From Glycomyces niveus (GTDB taxonomy: Bacteria; Actinomycetota; Actinomycetes; Mycobacteriales; Micromonosporaceae), in contig NZ_JAGFNP010000006.1 in NCBI RefSeq assembly GCF_017592475.1, positions 130,995-194,994 of the forward strand: a stretch of 64,000 nt of DNA, in the 5' to 3' direction. Position numbers and translations under genes: made by a program. The notes under the pieces were generated by a model. That model saw nothing but the letters and a program-made list of their open reading frames with translations. It was not told the origin of the DNA and ran no database searches. Below, piece by piece: positions 37,953 through 47,394 of this stretch (the first letter of the stretch is position 1; each line of letters opens with the position of its first letter).

Positions 37953-39091
37953 TTGTCCTCCTCCTGGTGGAGCGCGGCGGCCTCGGCCTCGGCGGCTTCG
38001 ACTTCCGCTTCGACCGAGAGGTCGGTGGCCACGGGCGCGAACACGTCGTCGGGGGCCTTGCCCTCGAGCTGGTCCGAGAAGTGGCAGGCCGAGACGTGCC
38101 CGGAGGGGCCGATCGGCATGAGCGCCGGCTCGACCTCCGCGCAGATGTCCTGGTGCATCGGGCAGCGGGGGCGGAACGGGCAGCCCGGCGGCAGGTTCAG
38201 CATCGACGGCGGCGTGCCGTGGACGGGCGTGAGGCGGTGGCCCCGCGACTCGTCCATGCGCGGCAGCGACCCGATCAGGCCCAGCGTGTAGGGCATGCGC
38301 GGCTCGTAGAAGATCTCGTCGACAGTGCCCTGCTCGACCGGCTTGCCCGCGTACATGACGAGGACGTCGTCGGTGTGCCCGGCGATGACGCCGAGGTCGT
38401 GCGTGATGAGGATCAGCGCGGCGTTGACCTCTTCGCGGGCCTTCTCCAGGGCCTCGAGGACCTGGGCCTGGACGGTCACGTCGAGGGCCGTGGTGGGCTC
38501 GTCGGCGATGATGACGTCCGGGTTGTTCGCCATGGCGATGGCGATGACCACGCGCTGGCGCATGCCGCCGGAGAGCTCGTGCGGGTAGGCGTCGACCCGC
38601 TGCTGCGGGTTCGGGATGCCGACCGAGTCGAGCAGGTCGACGCAGCGCTTGCGGGCCTCGGCCTTGTTCACGTCCGGGTAGTGGACGCGGATGGCCTCGG
38701 CCAGCTGGAAGCCGACCGTGTAGACCGGGTTGAGGCTGGTGAGCGGGTCCTGGAAGATCATGGAGATCTTCTTGCCGCGGATGCGGGAGAGCTCGGCGTC
38801 GCCGAGGCCAAGAAGCTCTTCGCCCTCGAGCTTGGCGGAGCCGGTGATCTGGGCGGTCTTGGGCAGCAGGCCCATGATCGCCATGGAGGTCACCGACTTG
38901 CCGGAGCCGGACTCGCCGACGATGCCGAGGCTCTGGCCGCGGCGCAGCTCGTAGGAGACGCCGCGGACGGCGTGGACGAGCCCGTCGTCGGTCGGGAACG
39001 ACACGTTGAGGTCGTTGACCTCGAGGACCATGTCGCCCTTGGTGCCCGCGGAGCGCGGGGCGCCGTTGGTGCTGACTGAGATGTTGGACAA
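37949..39091 (-). CDS. Oligopeptide/oligosaccharide ABC transporter ATP-binding protein (OppD/DppD type)
   Basis: 380 residues. Walker A GESGSGKSVTSMAIMGL, signature LSGGMRQRVVIAIAMA, Walker B VIIADEPTTALDVTVQAQ, OppD-type C-terminal domain with CPFRPRCPMHQDIC. The N-terminus has a 20-residue Ser/Asn-rich lead before the ABC domain. The acidic C-terminal tail (EAEVEAAEAEAAALHQEEDK) is unusual but not disruptive. Two bases separate it from the upstream permease gene. Confidence 0.95.
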
Positions 39092-39093
39092 CG

Positions 39094-40005
39094 CTATCGC
39101 CTCACCATCGTCTGGCGCGGGTCCATCGCGTCGCGCAGGCCGTCACCGATGAAGTTGATGGTGAGCGCGATGAGGATGATCATGAGACCCGGGATGTAGA
39201 ACAGGTACCAGTGCTCGTTGAACGCCGACGCGCCCGCGGCCTCGATGAGGAGGCCGAGCGAGGTGTCGGGGCTCTGGATGCCCAGACCGAGGAAGGACAG
39301 GGTCGTCTCCGACAGGATGGCGAACGCGATCTGCAGCGTCACCGAGACGATGATGACGCTCATCGTGTTCGGGATCAGGTGCTTCACGATGATGTGCCAG
39401 TCCGAGCCGCCCGCGGACCGCGCGGCTTCGATGAACTCCTTCTCCCTCAGGGATAGCACTTCGGCGCGCACGGCGCGCGCGATCGAGGTCCAGCCGAAGA
39501 TCGCGAGGATGAAGGCCATGTGGTACCAGCGGACGCTGGAGTCGATGGCGCCGGCGATGGCACCGGTGATGACCAGGAACGGGATCACGAACATGATGTC
39601 GAGGAAGCGCATCATGAGCGAGTCGACCCAGCCGCGGTAGAAGCCGGCGACGGCGCCGTAGAGCGCGCCGATGACCGTCGAGCCGATGGCCACGACGAGC
39701 GAGACGTTCAGGGACTGCTTGGTCGCCTGCATCATCGCGCCGAGCATGTCGCGCCCGGCCTTGTCGGTGCCGAACGGGTGGTCCAGGCTCGGGGCGGCCC
39801 ACGAGGGGATCTCCGAGTGGATCTTGTAGTCCCATTTCCACACGAACGGTCCGAGGTACGCGAACAGCACGATGAGCACGAAGATCACGAGGCTGATCAC
39901 GGCGGCGCGGTGGCGGAAGAAGCGGCGTGCCACCATCTCCCACTGGCCGCGCTCCTTGGTGGTGATGGCCTCGGCGTCGAGGCGGGGTGAAGCGGTGTTA
40001 CTCAT
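39094..40005 (-). CDS. ABC transporter permease (OppC/DppC type)
   Basis: 303 residues with about six membrane helices. Starts with a cytoplasmic tail, then the first span IVFVLIVLFAYLGPFV. The permease EAA loop is visible as EFIEAARSAGGSDWHIIVKHLIPNTMSVI. Forms the transmembrane dimer with the OppB-type permease, whose stop it overlaps by eight bases. Confidence 0.95.
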   Translation of the reverse strand: MSNTASPRLDAEAITTKERGQWEMVARRFFRHRAAVISLVIFVLIVLFAYLGPFVWKWDYKIHSEIPSWAAPSLDHPFGTDKAGRDMLGAMMQATKQSLNVSLVVAIGSTVIGALYGAVAGFYRGWVDSLMMRFLDIMFVIPFLVITGAIAGAIDSSVRWYHMAFILAIFGWTSIARAVRAEVLSLREKEFIEAARSAGGSDWHIIVKHLIPNTMSVIIVSVTLQIAFAILSETTLSFLGLGIQSPDTSLGLLIEAAGASAFNEHWYLFYIPGLMIILIALTINFIGDGLRDAMDPRQTMVRR

Positions 40006-41023
40006 AGCGGATCCTCGGGTCGAGCACGCCGTACAGGATGTCGGAGATCAGGACGCCGATGAGGACGACGAGACCTGAGATGAGCACGTAGGCCATGACG
40101 ACGAACGTGTCGCCGGCGCGGATCGCGTCCAGGGAGTAGACGCCCAGGCCGCGCCAGCCGAAGATGCTCTCGGTGACCATCGCGCCGCCCATGGCCCCGG
40201 AGAGGGCGAGGGGCGCGAAGGTCGCGACCGGGATGAGCGCGGTGCGCAGGGCGTGGCGGCGCATGACGGTGCGGTTGCGCACGCCCTTGGCGCGGGCCAG
40301 GCGCACGTAGTCGGAGTTCATGACCTCGAGCATCGAGGCGCGCTGGTACCGCGAGATCGCGGCGTAGCCGCCGAGCATGAGCACCAGGGTCGGCACGATC
40401 AGGTAGGGCAGGGAGTCGACGAAGACCTCCCAGCCGTTCCCCTGGAAGCCGGTCGATCCCGAGCCGTACGTCTGGAAGACGGTGGAGCCGAGGATCTTGT
40501 TGAGCTGCACCGCGCCTTCCTTGAACAGCGAGCCGAGCCAGAACACGGGCATCGCCAGGAACAGGAAGCCCAGGAACGTCAGCGTGTAGTCGGTGCGCGA
40601 ATACTGCTTGACCGCGCTGACGACACCGGAGAGAATGGCGATGCCGATGGAGGCGAGCGTCGCGAACAGCACCAGCCGGAGCGTGATCCAGAAGCGGGTG
40701 GAGATCTCGTAGCCGATGTCCATGGCCGAGCCCTCGATGGAGGGACCCCACTCGCCCTTGAGGAGGCCGATGTCGCCGTTGGTGTCGCCCATGCCGGTGA
40801 GCCAGATCCAGTAGCGCTCGGGGATGGACCGGTCGTAGTAGAGCGACTCCTCGAGCGCGTCGACGGTCGACTGCGGCACGGGCTCGCCGGTGGACTGCTG
40901 GATCTCGAAGACCATGTCCTGGACGGGGTCGTTCACGACGTCGACCAGCACAAAGCACAAGATAGTGGCTCCCAGCAGCACCGGGATCATCAGCAGGGTG
41001 CGCCGGATTATGAATACAACCAT
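39998..41023 (-). CDS. ABC transporter permease (OppB/DppB type)
   Basis: 341 residues, six membrane helices. The N-terminal MVVFIIRRTLLMIPVLLGATILCFVLVDVV is characteristic of DppB/OppB, and the EAA loop reads DYVRLARAKGVRNRTVMRRHALRTALIPV. First permease gene, 173 bases after the nearest binding-protein gene. That gap contains two small inverted repeats (an 8-bp GGACCGGT/ACCGGTCC pair and an 18-base palindrome of GCCGCGTC/GACGCGGC) that could attenuate read-through. Confidence 0.95.
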   Translation of the reverse strand: MVVFIIRRTLLMIPVLLGATILCFVLVDVVNDPVQDMVFEIQQSTGEPVPQSTVDALEESLYYDRSIPERYWIWLTGMGDTNGDIGLLKGEWGPSIEGSAMDIGYEISTRFWITLRLVLFATLASIGIAILSGVVSAVKQYSRTDYTLTFLGFLFLAMPVFWLGSLFKEGAVQLNKILGSTVFQTYGSGSTGFQGNGWEVFVDSLPYLIVPTLVLMLGGYAAISRYQRASMLEVMNSDYVRLARAKGVRNRTVMRRHALRTALIPVATFAPLALSGAMGGAMVTESIFGWRGLGVYSLDAIRAGDTFVVMAYVLISGLVVLIGVLISDILYGVLDPRIRYE

Positions 41024-41196
41024 AATGCCTCGTTAACGGTTTCTCTGGTGTGGACCGGTGCGCCTGCCGACCGGTCCGGCCGCGTCGCGACGCGGCTTCT
41101 CCTACGGCTCACTTGACTCGCCATACTGCGGCCGGGTCCGTGAGCCCCTGGCACTTGTCCTTCAAAAGCATTGCCAAACTCATTGCCTCGCTCCGA

Positions 41197-42930
41197 TCAC
41201 TCAGCAGCGACCCCCCATTCGGCAATGTTGTAGGCGGATCGCTGCTGCGACGCCCAATTGTCCCGGACGTTCACCAACCTATCGGAGACCATCACCGCGA
41301 CCGGTGTGTCCACGATAGGCAGGGAATAGGCGTCCTGGACGACCTGCTGGACCGCGGCGTTGGCGCGGACGGCCGCCTCGTCGAGGTCGAGGGTGCCGTT
41401 GACCTCGGCGATGAGCGCGTCGAGCTCCGGGTCGGAGAGGCCGCCGAAGTTCGAGCCCGAGCCGGTCTCCCAGTACTGGGACGCGGAGGCGACGAACACC
41501 GGGTCGGAGCTCCAGCCGAAGTCGATCATGTCGAACTCGCCCTCGCCGAGGACGGTGCCGAGGTCGGCGTCGGGGATGGACCGCAGCTCGACCTCGATGC
41601 CGATGTCGGCGAGGTTCGCCTGGACGAGCTCGCCGGTGACGCGGCGGTTCTCCTTGGACTCGGAGTAGCGGAAGTCGAGCTCGACCACTTCGCCGTCGGG
41701 GTCGCGCAGGACGCCGTCCTTGAGCTCGTACCCCTCCTCCTGGAGCATGGAGAGGGCGAGCTCGACGTCGCCCGTGCCCTGACCGGTCGCCGAGAGGTGG
41801 TCCTGGTAGTACTCGGAGCCGTTGCGGAAGAGGTGGTTGCCCTTGCGCTCGATGTCGGACTGCACGTACGCGTAGGTGCGGTCGATGACGTTCTCGACGT
41901 CGATCGCGGTGAACACGGCCTGGCGCAGCACCGGGTCGGAGAGGAACTCGCTCTTCGTGTTCAGGTCGATGTGCTCCCACGACGGCCCGCCCGCGACGGC
42001 GTACTCGAGACCCTCGGCGCCCTGCAGCTGCGTGATGGTCTCAGCGGTGACGGAGAACGGGGAGGCCCCGTCGATCTCGCCGTTGCGCAGCGCCGTGACG
42101 ATGTTCTGGAGGCCGTCGATGACACGGAAGGTGACCTTGTCGAGGGTCACCTCGGTGTCGCCGGCCCAGTCCTCGTTCGGCACGTAGATGACGTACTCGC
42201 CGGCCTTCGCGTCCTGGATCTCGAACGGCCCGGTCGACCAGGTGGGCACGGTCTCCGCGAAGTACTGCTCGGCGGCGGCCATGTCCTTGGGGTTGTTCGC
42301 CCAGTCGAAGCCCTGCGCCTCGGCCACGTGGGCGGGCTCGGAGAGCACTTCCTCGTACGCCCACTCCGCGGAGTGGTAGCTCTCCTTGTAGGTCACCGTG
42401 ATCGCCGAGCCGTCGCCGGTGATGGACTCGACCTGGGAGCCGCGGGTGATGTTCGCGGCGTCGCAGCCGTCGCAGAGCGAGGAGTCGCCGGAGGTCGCGT
42501 ACCAGTGGTAGATGAAGTCGTCGACGCCGATGTCGGTGCCGTCGCCCCAGTTCGCGCCGTTCTTGAGCGTGTACTCGACGGTCACCGGGTCCTCTTTGAC
42601 GAGTTCCGGGGCTGAGGCGAAGATGCCCTCGTTGACGATGAACTCGCCCTCGGGGTCGAACTGGCCGGTGTAGGGCCACAGGCCCACGAGCGCCATGGAC
42701 ACGTACGCGTTGTTGCCTTCGGAGGTGTTCTGGTTCCAGGTGCCCCACGAGCCGTCGAGGGCCCAGGTGATCTCGCCGCCGTCGGCCCGCGAGCCGGAGT
42801 TGCAGCCGGCCGGGTCGGTCAGGCACGCCTCGAGGCCGGACGAGCCGGTGTCGTCGCCCTGCCCGCAGCCCGTCAGCACCAGGGCGGTGCAGGCGAGGGC
42901 GGCGACGGCCGCCGTGTGGTGTCGCTTCAT
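41197..42930 (-). CDS. Family 5 solute-binding lipoprotein, paralogue 1 (nearest the permease)
   Basis: 577 residues. Sec-type signal with lipobox LTGCGQG (Cys about 22), then the cluster-C binding protein fold (SBP_bac_5): ITWALDGSWGTWNQNTSEGNNAYVSM near the N-terminus, VEYTLKNGANWGDGTDIGVDDFIYHWYAT, TGPFEIQDAKAGEYVIY. It delivers its ligand (peptide or oligosaccharide) to the permease encoded downstream. An extra Cys pair (SSLCDGCDAAN) near residue 150 is also partly present in paralogue 4. Confidence 0.94.
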   Translation of the reverse strand: MKRHHTAAVAALACTALVLTGCGQGDDTGSSGLEACLTDPAGCNSGSRADGGEITWALDGSWGTWNQNTSEGNNAYVSMALVGLWPYTGQFDPEGEFIVNEGIFASAPELVKEDPVTVEYTLKNGANWGDGTDIGVDDFIYHWYATSGDSSLCDGCDAANITRGSQVESITGDGSAITVTYKESYHSAEWAYEEVLSEPAHVAEAQGFDWANNPKDMAAAEQYFAETVPTWSTGPFEIQDAKAGEYVIYVPNEDWAGDTEVTLDKVTFRVIDGLQNIVTALRNGEIDGASPFSVTAETITQLQGAEGLEYAVAGGPSWEHIDLNTKSEFLSDPVLRQAVFTAIDVENVIDRTYAYVQSDIERKGNHLFRNGSEYYQDHLSATGQGTGDVELALSMLQEEGYELKDGVLRDPDGEVVELDFRYSESKENRRVTGELVQANLADIGIEVELRSIPDADLGTVLGEGEFDMIDFGWSSDPVFVASASQYWETGSGSNFGGLSDPELDALIAEVNGTLDLDEAAVRANAAVQQVVQDAYSLPIVDTPVAVMVSDRLVNVRDNWASQQRSAYNIAEWGVAAE

Positions 42931-43420
42931 GGTTCCTCTCGAAGGTTTGCGCCGCCGACCGAGGCGGGAGGCGTCGAGGTGGGGTCGACGCTCCGGGCCG
43001 TGCCGCCGGGCGGGCGCTCGAGAGCGCGGGAACGGCGGCGGGTCAGTGACGCGAGGTACAGCCTTCCACGGGAATCCCGGGTTTCGGACAACCGAACACG
43101 AGATGAGTTTCGTTCGTTATGCTCCCGTGACGTTCATTCCCTGAATGGCGGCGATAAACGGAAAATTCACCGTCTGCCAGCGAGAACTCTCGTCTCGCTG
43201 GCATCGCCGCCGCAGGGCGTCCGCCCTTGCCGGTCCGGCCGCGGGATGGGGTCCGCGGGTCGGTCCGGTCGGCCGCGACGATGCGGCCGGAGGCGGAGAG
43301 GGGTGGGGCGAGGGGTGGTCGGCGGGCGTTCACCTCACTGCGACGCCGCCGAAACCTCGGCTCATGAAGCACCGAAGCGGCGGGGCCCAGGGAGGCCCCG
43401 CCGCTCAGCTTACTGAGCTC
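42931..43420. other. 490-base intergenic region between binding-protein paralogues 1 and 2
   Basis: Carries the leader of paralogue 1 and, at its right end, the terminator of paralogue 2 (43376-43405). I see no ORF with coding bias and no further repeat. Confidence 0.5.
43376..43405 (-). terminator. Terminator after binding-protein paralogue 2
   Basis: A 12-bp stem AGCGGCGGGGCC with its complement and a 6-base loop, 16 bases after the stop codon. Confidence 0.85.
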
Positions 43421-45121
43421 TTAGACGGTCTTCCACTCCGCGCAGTTGAAGATCGGGCCGCCCTGGCTGTTGCCGTTGCCGACGACGCCCTCGATGAGGT
43501 TCTTGTTCCACAGGATGCCCTGCGGCTCGTCGAACAGCGGGAGGGTCAGGGCGAGCGGCACGGCGATCGCCTCGACCTCGTTGGCGAAGCCCGCGGCCTC
43601 GGCCTGGTCCGACGTGGTCTTGAGCTTGTCGATGGCCGCGTCGAGCTCGGGGAAGGAGTAGTTCCCGTAGTTGACGCCGGTCTTGAAGTACTGGTTGGGG
43701 GCCGCCACGAACGTGGGGCTGCCCGACCAGCCGAAGATGACCAGGTCGAAGTCGCTCTCGGTGAGCACGGTGCCGAGCTGGCCGTCCGGGATCGCCTTGA
43801 GGTCGACGGTGATGCCGATGAGCGCCAGCTGGGCCTGGGCGAGCTCGGCGATCGTGGTGCGGGTGGCGTCGCCCTCGCCGAAGCGGAAGACGAGGTTCGG
43901 GACCTCGGCGCCGTCCTTGGCGAGCTTCTGGCCCTCGGCCGCGCCGGTGTAGCCGGCCTCGGTGAGGATCTGGGCGGCCTTGGCGGTGTCGCCCGAGCCC
44001 TGGCCGGTCGGGGTGAGGAGGTCCTGGAAGAACTCGCTCTTCTGCCCGAAGAAGTGGTTGAGACGCTGCGAGACCTCGGTCGAGGGGAATACGCGGCTGA
44101 TGGCGTCCGCGACGTTGATGGCGGTGAAGATCGCCTGGCGCAGGGCCACGTCCTTGAGCGGCTCGGAGTTCAGGTTGGTGTCGATGTGGAGCCAGACGCC
44201 GCCCTCGTAGATCTCCTGGGCGAGCGCCGGGTCCTCGGCGGCCTTGTCGAACTCCTCCTGGGAGAACTCGCTCGGCCACGCGCCGGCGATGGTCTGCTGG
44301 CGGAGCTCGGTGACGACGGCCTCGGTGCCCTCGACGACCTTCATGGTGAGCTTCTTGACGGTGGGCTTGACCGAGCCGTTCCACTTGTCGTTGAGCTCGT
44401 AGGTGATGTACTCGCCCATCTTGAAGTCGACGGGCTTGTAGGGGCCGGTCACGACGTCGGAGAGGTTCTTCTCGAACCACTCGATGGCCTGGCCCATGAC
44501 GGCCGGGTCGGTCTGCCAGGTGGCGAAGCCCTCGGCCTCGGCGACGTGCGAGGGCAGGTAGATGGTGGGGCTGAACTGCCACTCGGGGTCGAGGTAGCCG
44601 TCGATGAAGGTCACCACGATCTTGCCCTCTTCAGGGGACTCGATGGAGGCGACGTTGGGGCCGTAGCTGGTCGAGGCCGGGAGCGCCTTGGTCTGGTCGG
44701 CGTGCTCCGGGAGGCCCGAGATGCTGTACCACTGGAAGATGAAGTCCTCGACGCGGACGGGCTTGCCGTCCGACCACTGCGCGTTCTCCTGCAGGGTGTA
44801 CTGGACCTGGAGGGGGGCCTCGGAGATGATCTCCGAGGAGGCGAAGACGGCGTCGTTGAGGTGGAACTCGCCGTTCTCGTCCCAGTCGCCGGTGGTGTTG
44901 CCGTCGAGGCCGTAGCGCATGGGGTACATGGCCTGGTGACCGTACGAGTTGTTGCCGGCCTGGGTGTTCTCGTTCCAGGACTCCCACGCCGAGGGGATCG
45001 CCCAGGTGAGCTCGGTGGCGCCGGAGCCGCCGTTGCCTTCGTTGCCGCCGCACGCGGCGAGGGTGAAGGCGGCCGTGCCGCCGATGGTCAGGCCGCCGAG
45101 AGCTCTACGGGTCAGAGCCAT
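43421..45121 (-). CDS. Family 5 solute-binding lipoprotein, paralogue 2 (twin-arginine type signal)
   Basis: 566 residues. The N-terminus MALTRRALGGLTIGGTAAFTLAACGG combines an RR motif with a lipobox, so a Tat-exported lipoprotein is likely. Mature start TELTWAIPSAWESWNENTQAGNNSYG aligns with the other three paralogues. Body signatures: VQYTLQENAQWSDGKPVRVEDFIFQWYSISG and VTGPYKPVDFKMGEYITYELNDKW. Start ATG 45121 follows GGAGGA. Bounded by its own terminator and so independently expressed. Confidence 0.94.
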   Translation of the reverse strand: MALTRRALGGLTIGGTAAFTLAACGGNEGNGGSGATELTWAIPSAWESWNENTQAGNNSYGHQAMYPMRYGLDGNTTGDWDENGEFHLNDAVFASSEIISEAPLQVQYTLQENAQWSDGKPVRVEDFIFQWYSISGLPEHADQTKALPASTSYGPNVASIESPEEGKIVVTFIDGYLDPEWQFSPTIYLPSHVAEAEGFATWQTDPAVMGQAIEWFEKNLSDVVTGPYKPVDFKMGEYITYELNDKWNGSVKPTVKKLTMKVVEGTEAVVTELRQQTIAGAWPSEFSQEEFDKAAEDPALAQEIYEGGVWLHIDTNLNSEPLKDVALRQAIFTAINVADAISRVFPSTEVSQRLNHFFGQKSEFFQDLLTPTGQGSGDTAKAAQILTEAGYTGAAEGQKLAKDGAEVPNLVFRFGEGDATRTTIAELAQAQLALIGITVDLKAIPDGQLGTVLTESDFDLVIFGWSGSPTFVAAPNQYFKTGVNYGNYSFPELDAAIDKLKTTSDQAEAAGFANEVEAIAVPLALTLPLFDEPQGILWNKNLIEGVVGNGNSQGGPIFNCAEWKTV

Positions 45122-45451
45122 GAGTGTTCTCCTCCAGGTATCGATGCCGAGGGGCCTTCGCGAAGGCGCCGATGCCTCGCGCCCGCATCGCGGGTGGGGG
45201 AAGGCGTCAGGTGCCCTCGGCGGTGTTGTGACAAACACTTGCACAGACGTGAGGGGATTGACATGGCCGAGTCCTCAACTGGAGTTTATTCGTGATGTAT
45301 TCGTGACTTTGCGCCGTGAAGCCGGTGCGGGACATGGACCGTGGGGCCGATGCGGCATCGGCCCCACGGGGGAATTCACTGAATTATCAGGACGGATGGT
45401 GTCGAATCCACTACGGTTTCGGCCGGCCGTCCACTCCGGAGTCGGGAGGCG
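45122..45451. other. 330-base intergenic region between paralogues 2 and 3
   Basis: Contains the 15-bp terminator of paralogue 3 (45339-45369) and the leader of paralogue 2. Nothing else recognised. Confidence 0.5.
45339..45369 (-). terminator. Terminator after binding-protein paralogue 3
   Basis: CCGTGGGGCCGATGC and its exact complement, separated by one base. A loop of several bases would open at the tip. It begins 83 bases after the stop codon. Confidence 0.8.
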
Positions 45452-47149
45452 TTAGGGGCGCTTCCATTCGCGGACGTTCCACAGTGTCGAGGCCTGGCTG
45501 TTCCCGTTCACCTCGACGCCTTCGACCATCGCGCTGTTCCAGAAGATCGCCATCGGGCTGTTGTAGAGCGGCAGGGTGTACGCCTGCGCGACCGCCTGGG
45601 CGCTGATCTGGTTCGCGATGTCGGCCGCCACGTCGAGGTCGAGGGTGGCGCGGACCTGCGGCAGCAGCTCGTTGATGACCGGGTCGTCGTAGTTGCCGTG
45701 GTTGGAGTCCGAGTCCGGCGAGAAGTACTGGTCGGGCGAGGTGGAGAACGACGGGTTCGCGACCCACGAGTAGACGACCAGGTCGAAGTCGCCCTCGGAG
45801 AGGGTCGTGGAGAGCTCGTCGTCGCCGAAGCCCTTGAGCTCCAGGTCGATGCCCAACTCGACGAGCTGGGCCTGGATGATCTCGCCGGTGAGCTTGCGGA
45901 TCTCGTTGGAGGAGGCGAAGCGGAAGTTGAACAGCACCTGCTCGCCCTCGGCGTTCAGGAGCTTGCCGTCGCCGTTGGTGGTGTAGCCGGCGCCGGTGAG
46001 GATGGTCTTGGCCGCCTCGAGGTCGCCCTTGCCGTAGTTCGCCGGGCCCGTGTAGTCGACGTAGTACGGGCTCGCCTCGGTGAAGAAGTGGTTGCCGAGC
46101 CACGGGGCTTCGGTCCCGGGGAAGGCGCGGGCCTTGATCTCCTCGATGTCGATGGCGGTGAAGACCGCCTGGCGCAGCGCGACGTCCTTGAGGAACGCGT
46201 TGTTGACGTTCATGTCGAAGTGCGACCAGGTCGCGCCGGCGTACGTCTCGTACTTGAAGTCGGGCCCGTCGTCGAGCTTCTGCAGCTCCTCGAGGCTGAA
46301 GTCGTTCGGCCAGCAGCCCGCGATGGTCTGCTGGCGCAACTCGGTGACCTGGGCCTCGATGCCTTCGATGGCCTTCATCGTGAGCTTGTCGTAGGCGGCC
46401 TTGTTCTTGCCCTGGTACTTGTCGTTGGGTTCGTAGATGACGTACTCGCCGACCTTCCACTCGACCGGCTTGTACGGGCCGATCACGACGGTCCACAGGT
46501 CGTCGTTGAAGAAGTTGATGGCGTCGCCCATGATCTCCGGGTCGGTCGCCCAGGTCGCGAAGCCGTTCTCCTCGGCCACGTGGCTCGGCAGGTAGACGCC
46601 GCCGGTGAAGATCCACTCGGGGTCGGTGGTGCCTTCCTTGAACGTGAAGACGATCTTGCCCGGCTCGGGCTCCTCGATGCTGGCGATGTTCGCGCCGGCG
46701 GTGCCCGCGGGCAGGGCCTTCTCCTGGTTGGCGTGGGCCGGGTCGCCGGAGGTGGAGTACCACTGGAAGATGAAGTCCTCCAGGCGGACGGGCTTGCCGT
46801 CCGACCACTGGGCGCCCTCTTTCAGGGTGACCTGGACCTGCATCGGCGCTTCGCTGAGCAGCTCCGGCACGCCCTCGAAGATCGCCTCGTCGTAGAAGAC
46901 GTTGCTCTCGGGGTCCCAGTCGTAGCCGACCTGGCCGACCGGGTTCATCGGGGTGGTGGCGATGTTGGTGGCGGAGGCGTTGCCGGTGCCGGTGTTCTGG
47001 TTCCAGGCCGACCAGCCCGACGAGACCGCCCAGACGAGTTCGCCGCCGGTCTCGCTGCCACCGTCTTCGTTGCCGCCGCAGGCCGCCAGCATGAGGGCGG
47101 AGGAACCGCCGATCGTCATGCCGCCGAATGCTCTACGTGTCAAAGCCAT
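45452..47149 (-). CDS. Family 5 solute-binding lipoprotein, paralogue 3 (twin-arginine type signal)
   Basis: 565 residues. MALTRRAFGGMTIGGSSALMLAACGG is nearly the same Tat-lipoprotein signal as paralogue 2, indicating a recent shared origin. Mature start ELVWAVSSGWSAWNQNTGTGNASAT. SBP_bac_5 body with VQVTLKEGAQWSDGKPVRLEDFIFQWYSTSG. ATG 47149 chosen: GGAGGA lies ten bases upstream, and would lie inside the coding region if the upstream ATG were used. Ligand unknown. Confidence 0.94.
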   Translation of the reverse strand: MALTRRAFGGMTIGGSSALMLAACGGNEDGGSETGGELVWAVSSGWSAWNQNTGTGNASATNIATTPMNPVGQVGYDWDPESNVFYDEAIFEGVPELLSEAPMQVQVTLKEGAQWSDGKPVRLEDFIFQWYSTSGDPAHANQEKALPAGTAGANIASIEEPEPGKIVFTFKEGTTDPEWIFTGGVYLPSHVAEENGFATWATDPEIMGDAINFFNDDLWTVVIGPYKPVEWKVGEYVIYEPNDKYQGKNKAAYDKLTMKAIEGIEAQVTELRQQTIAGCWPNDFSLEELQKLDDGPDFKYETYAGATWSHFDMNVNNAFLKDVALRQAVFTAIDIEEIKARAFPGTEAPWLGNHFFTEASPYYVDYTGPANYGKGDLEAAKTILTGAGYTTNGDGKLLNAEGEQVLFNFRFASSNEIRKLTGEIIQAQLVELGIDLELKGFGDDELSTTLSEGDFDLVVYSWVANPSFSTSPDQYFSPDSDSNHGNYDDPVINELLPQVRATLDLDVAADIANQISAQAVAQAYTLPLYNSPMAIFWNSAMVEGVEVNGNSQASTLWNVREWKRP

Positions 47150-47349
47150 GTGCTTTGTCTCCTCCATAGGGTGTCCGGCCGAGGGGGTTCGCCCGATGCG
47201 CCGCTGGGGCTTCGTCGCCGTCGCGGGGGTCGCGGAGGGGCCAGGCGGCCGCTCGGCAAGTGCTGTGTCACACAGTGCCACGTCACAGGAGGTAAAGGAA
47301 CGCATCGGTACGAATTTGGCGGATCATTGTTACCCGACCGAGACGCAAG

Positions 47350-47378
47350 AGGGGGCGGCCCGAACCGGGCCGCCCCCT
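47350..47378 (-). terminator. Terminator after binding-protein paralogue 4
   Basis: A 12-bp stem AGGGGGCGGCCC with its complement and a 5-base loop, 17 bases after the stop codon. Confidence 0.85.
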
Positions 47379-47394
47379 GCCGTACTCGGATGCC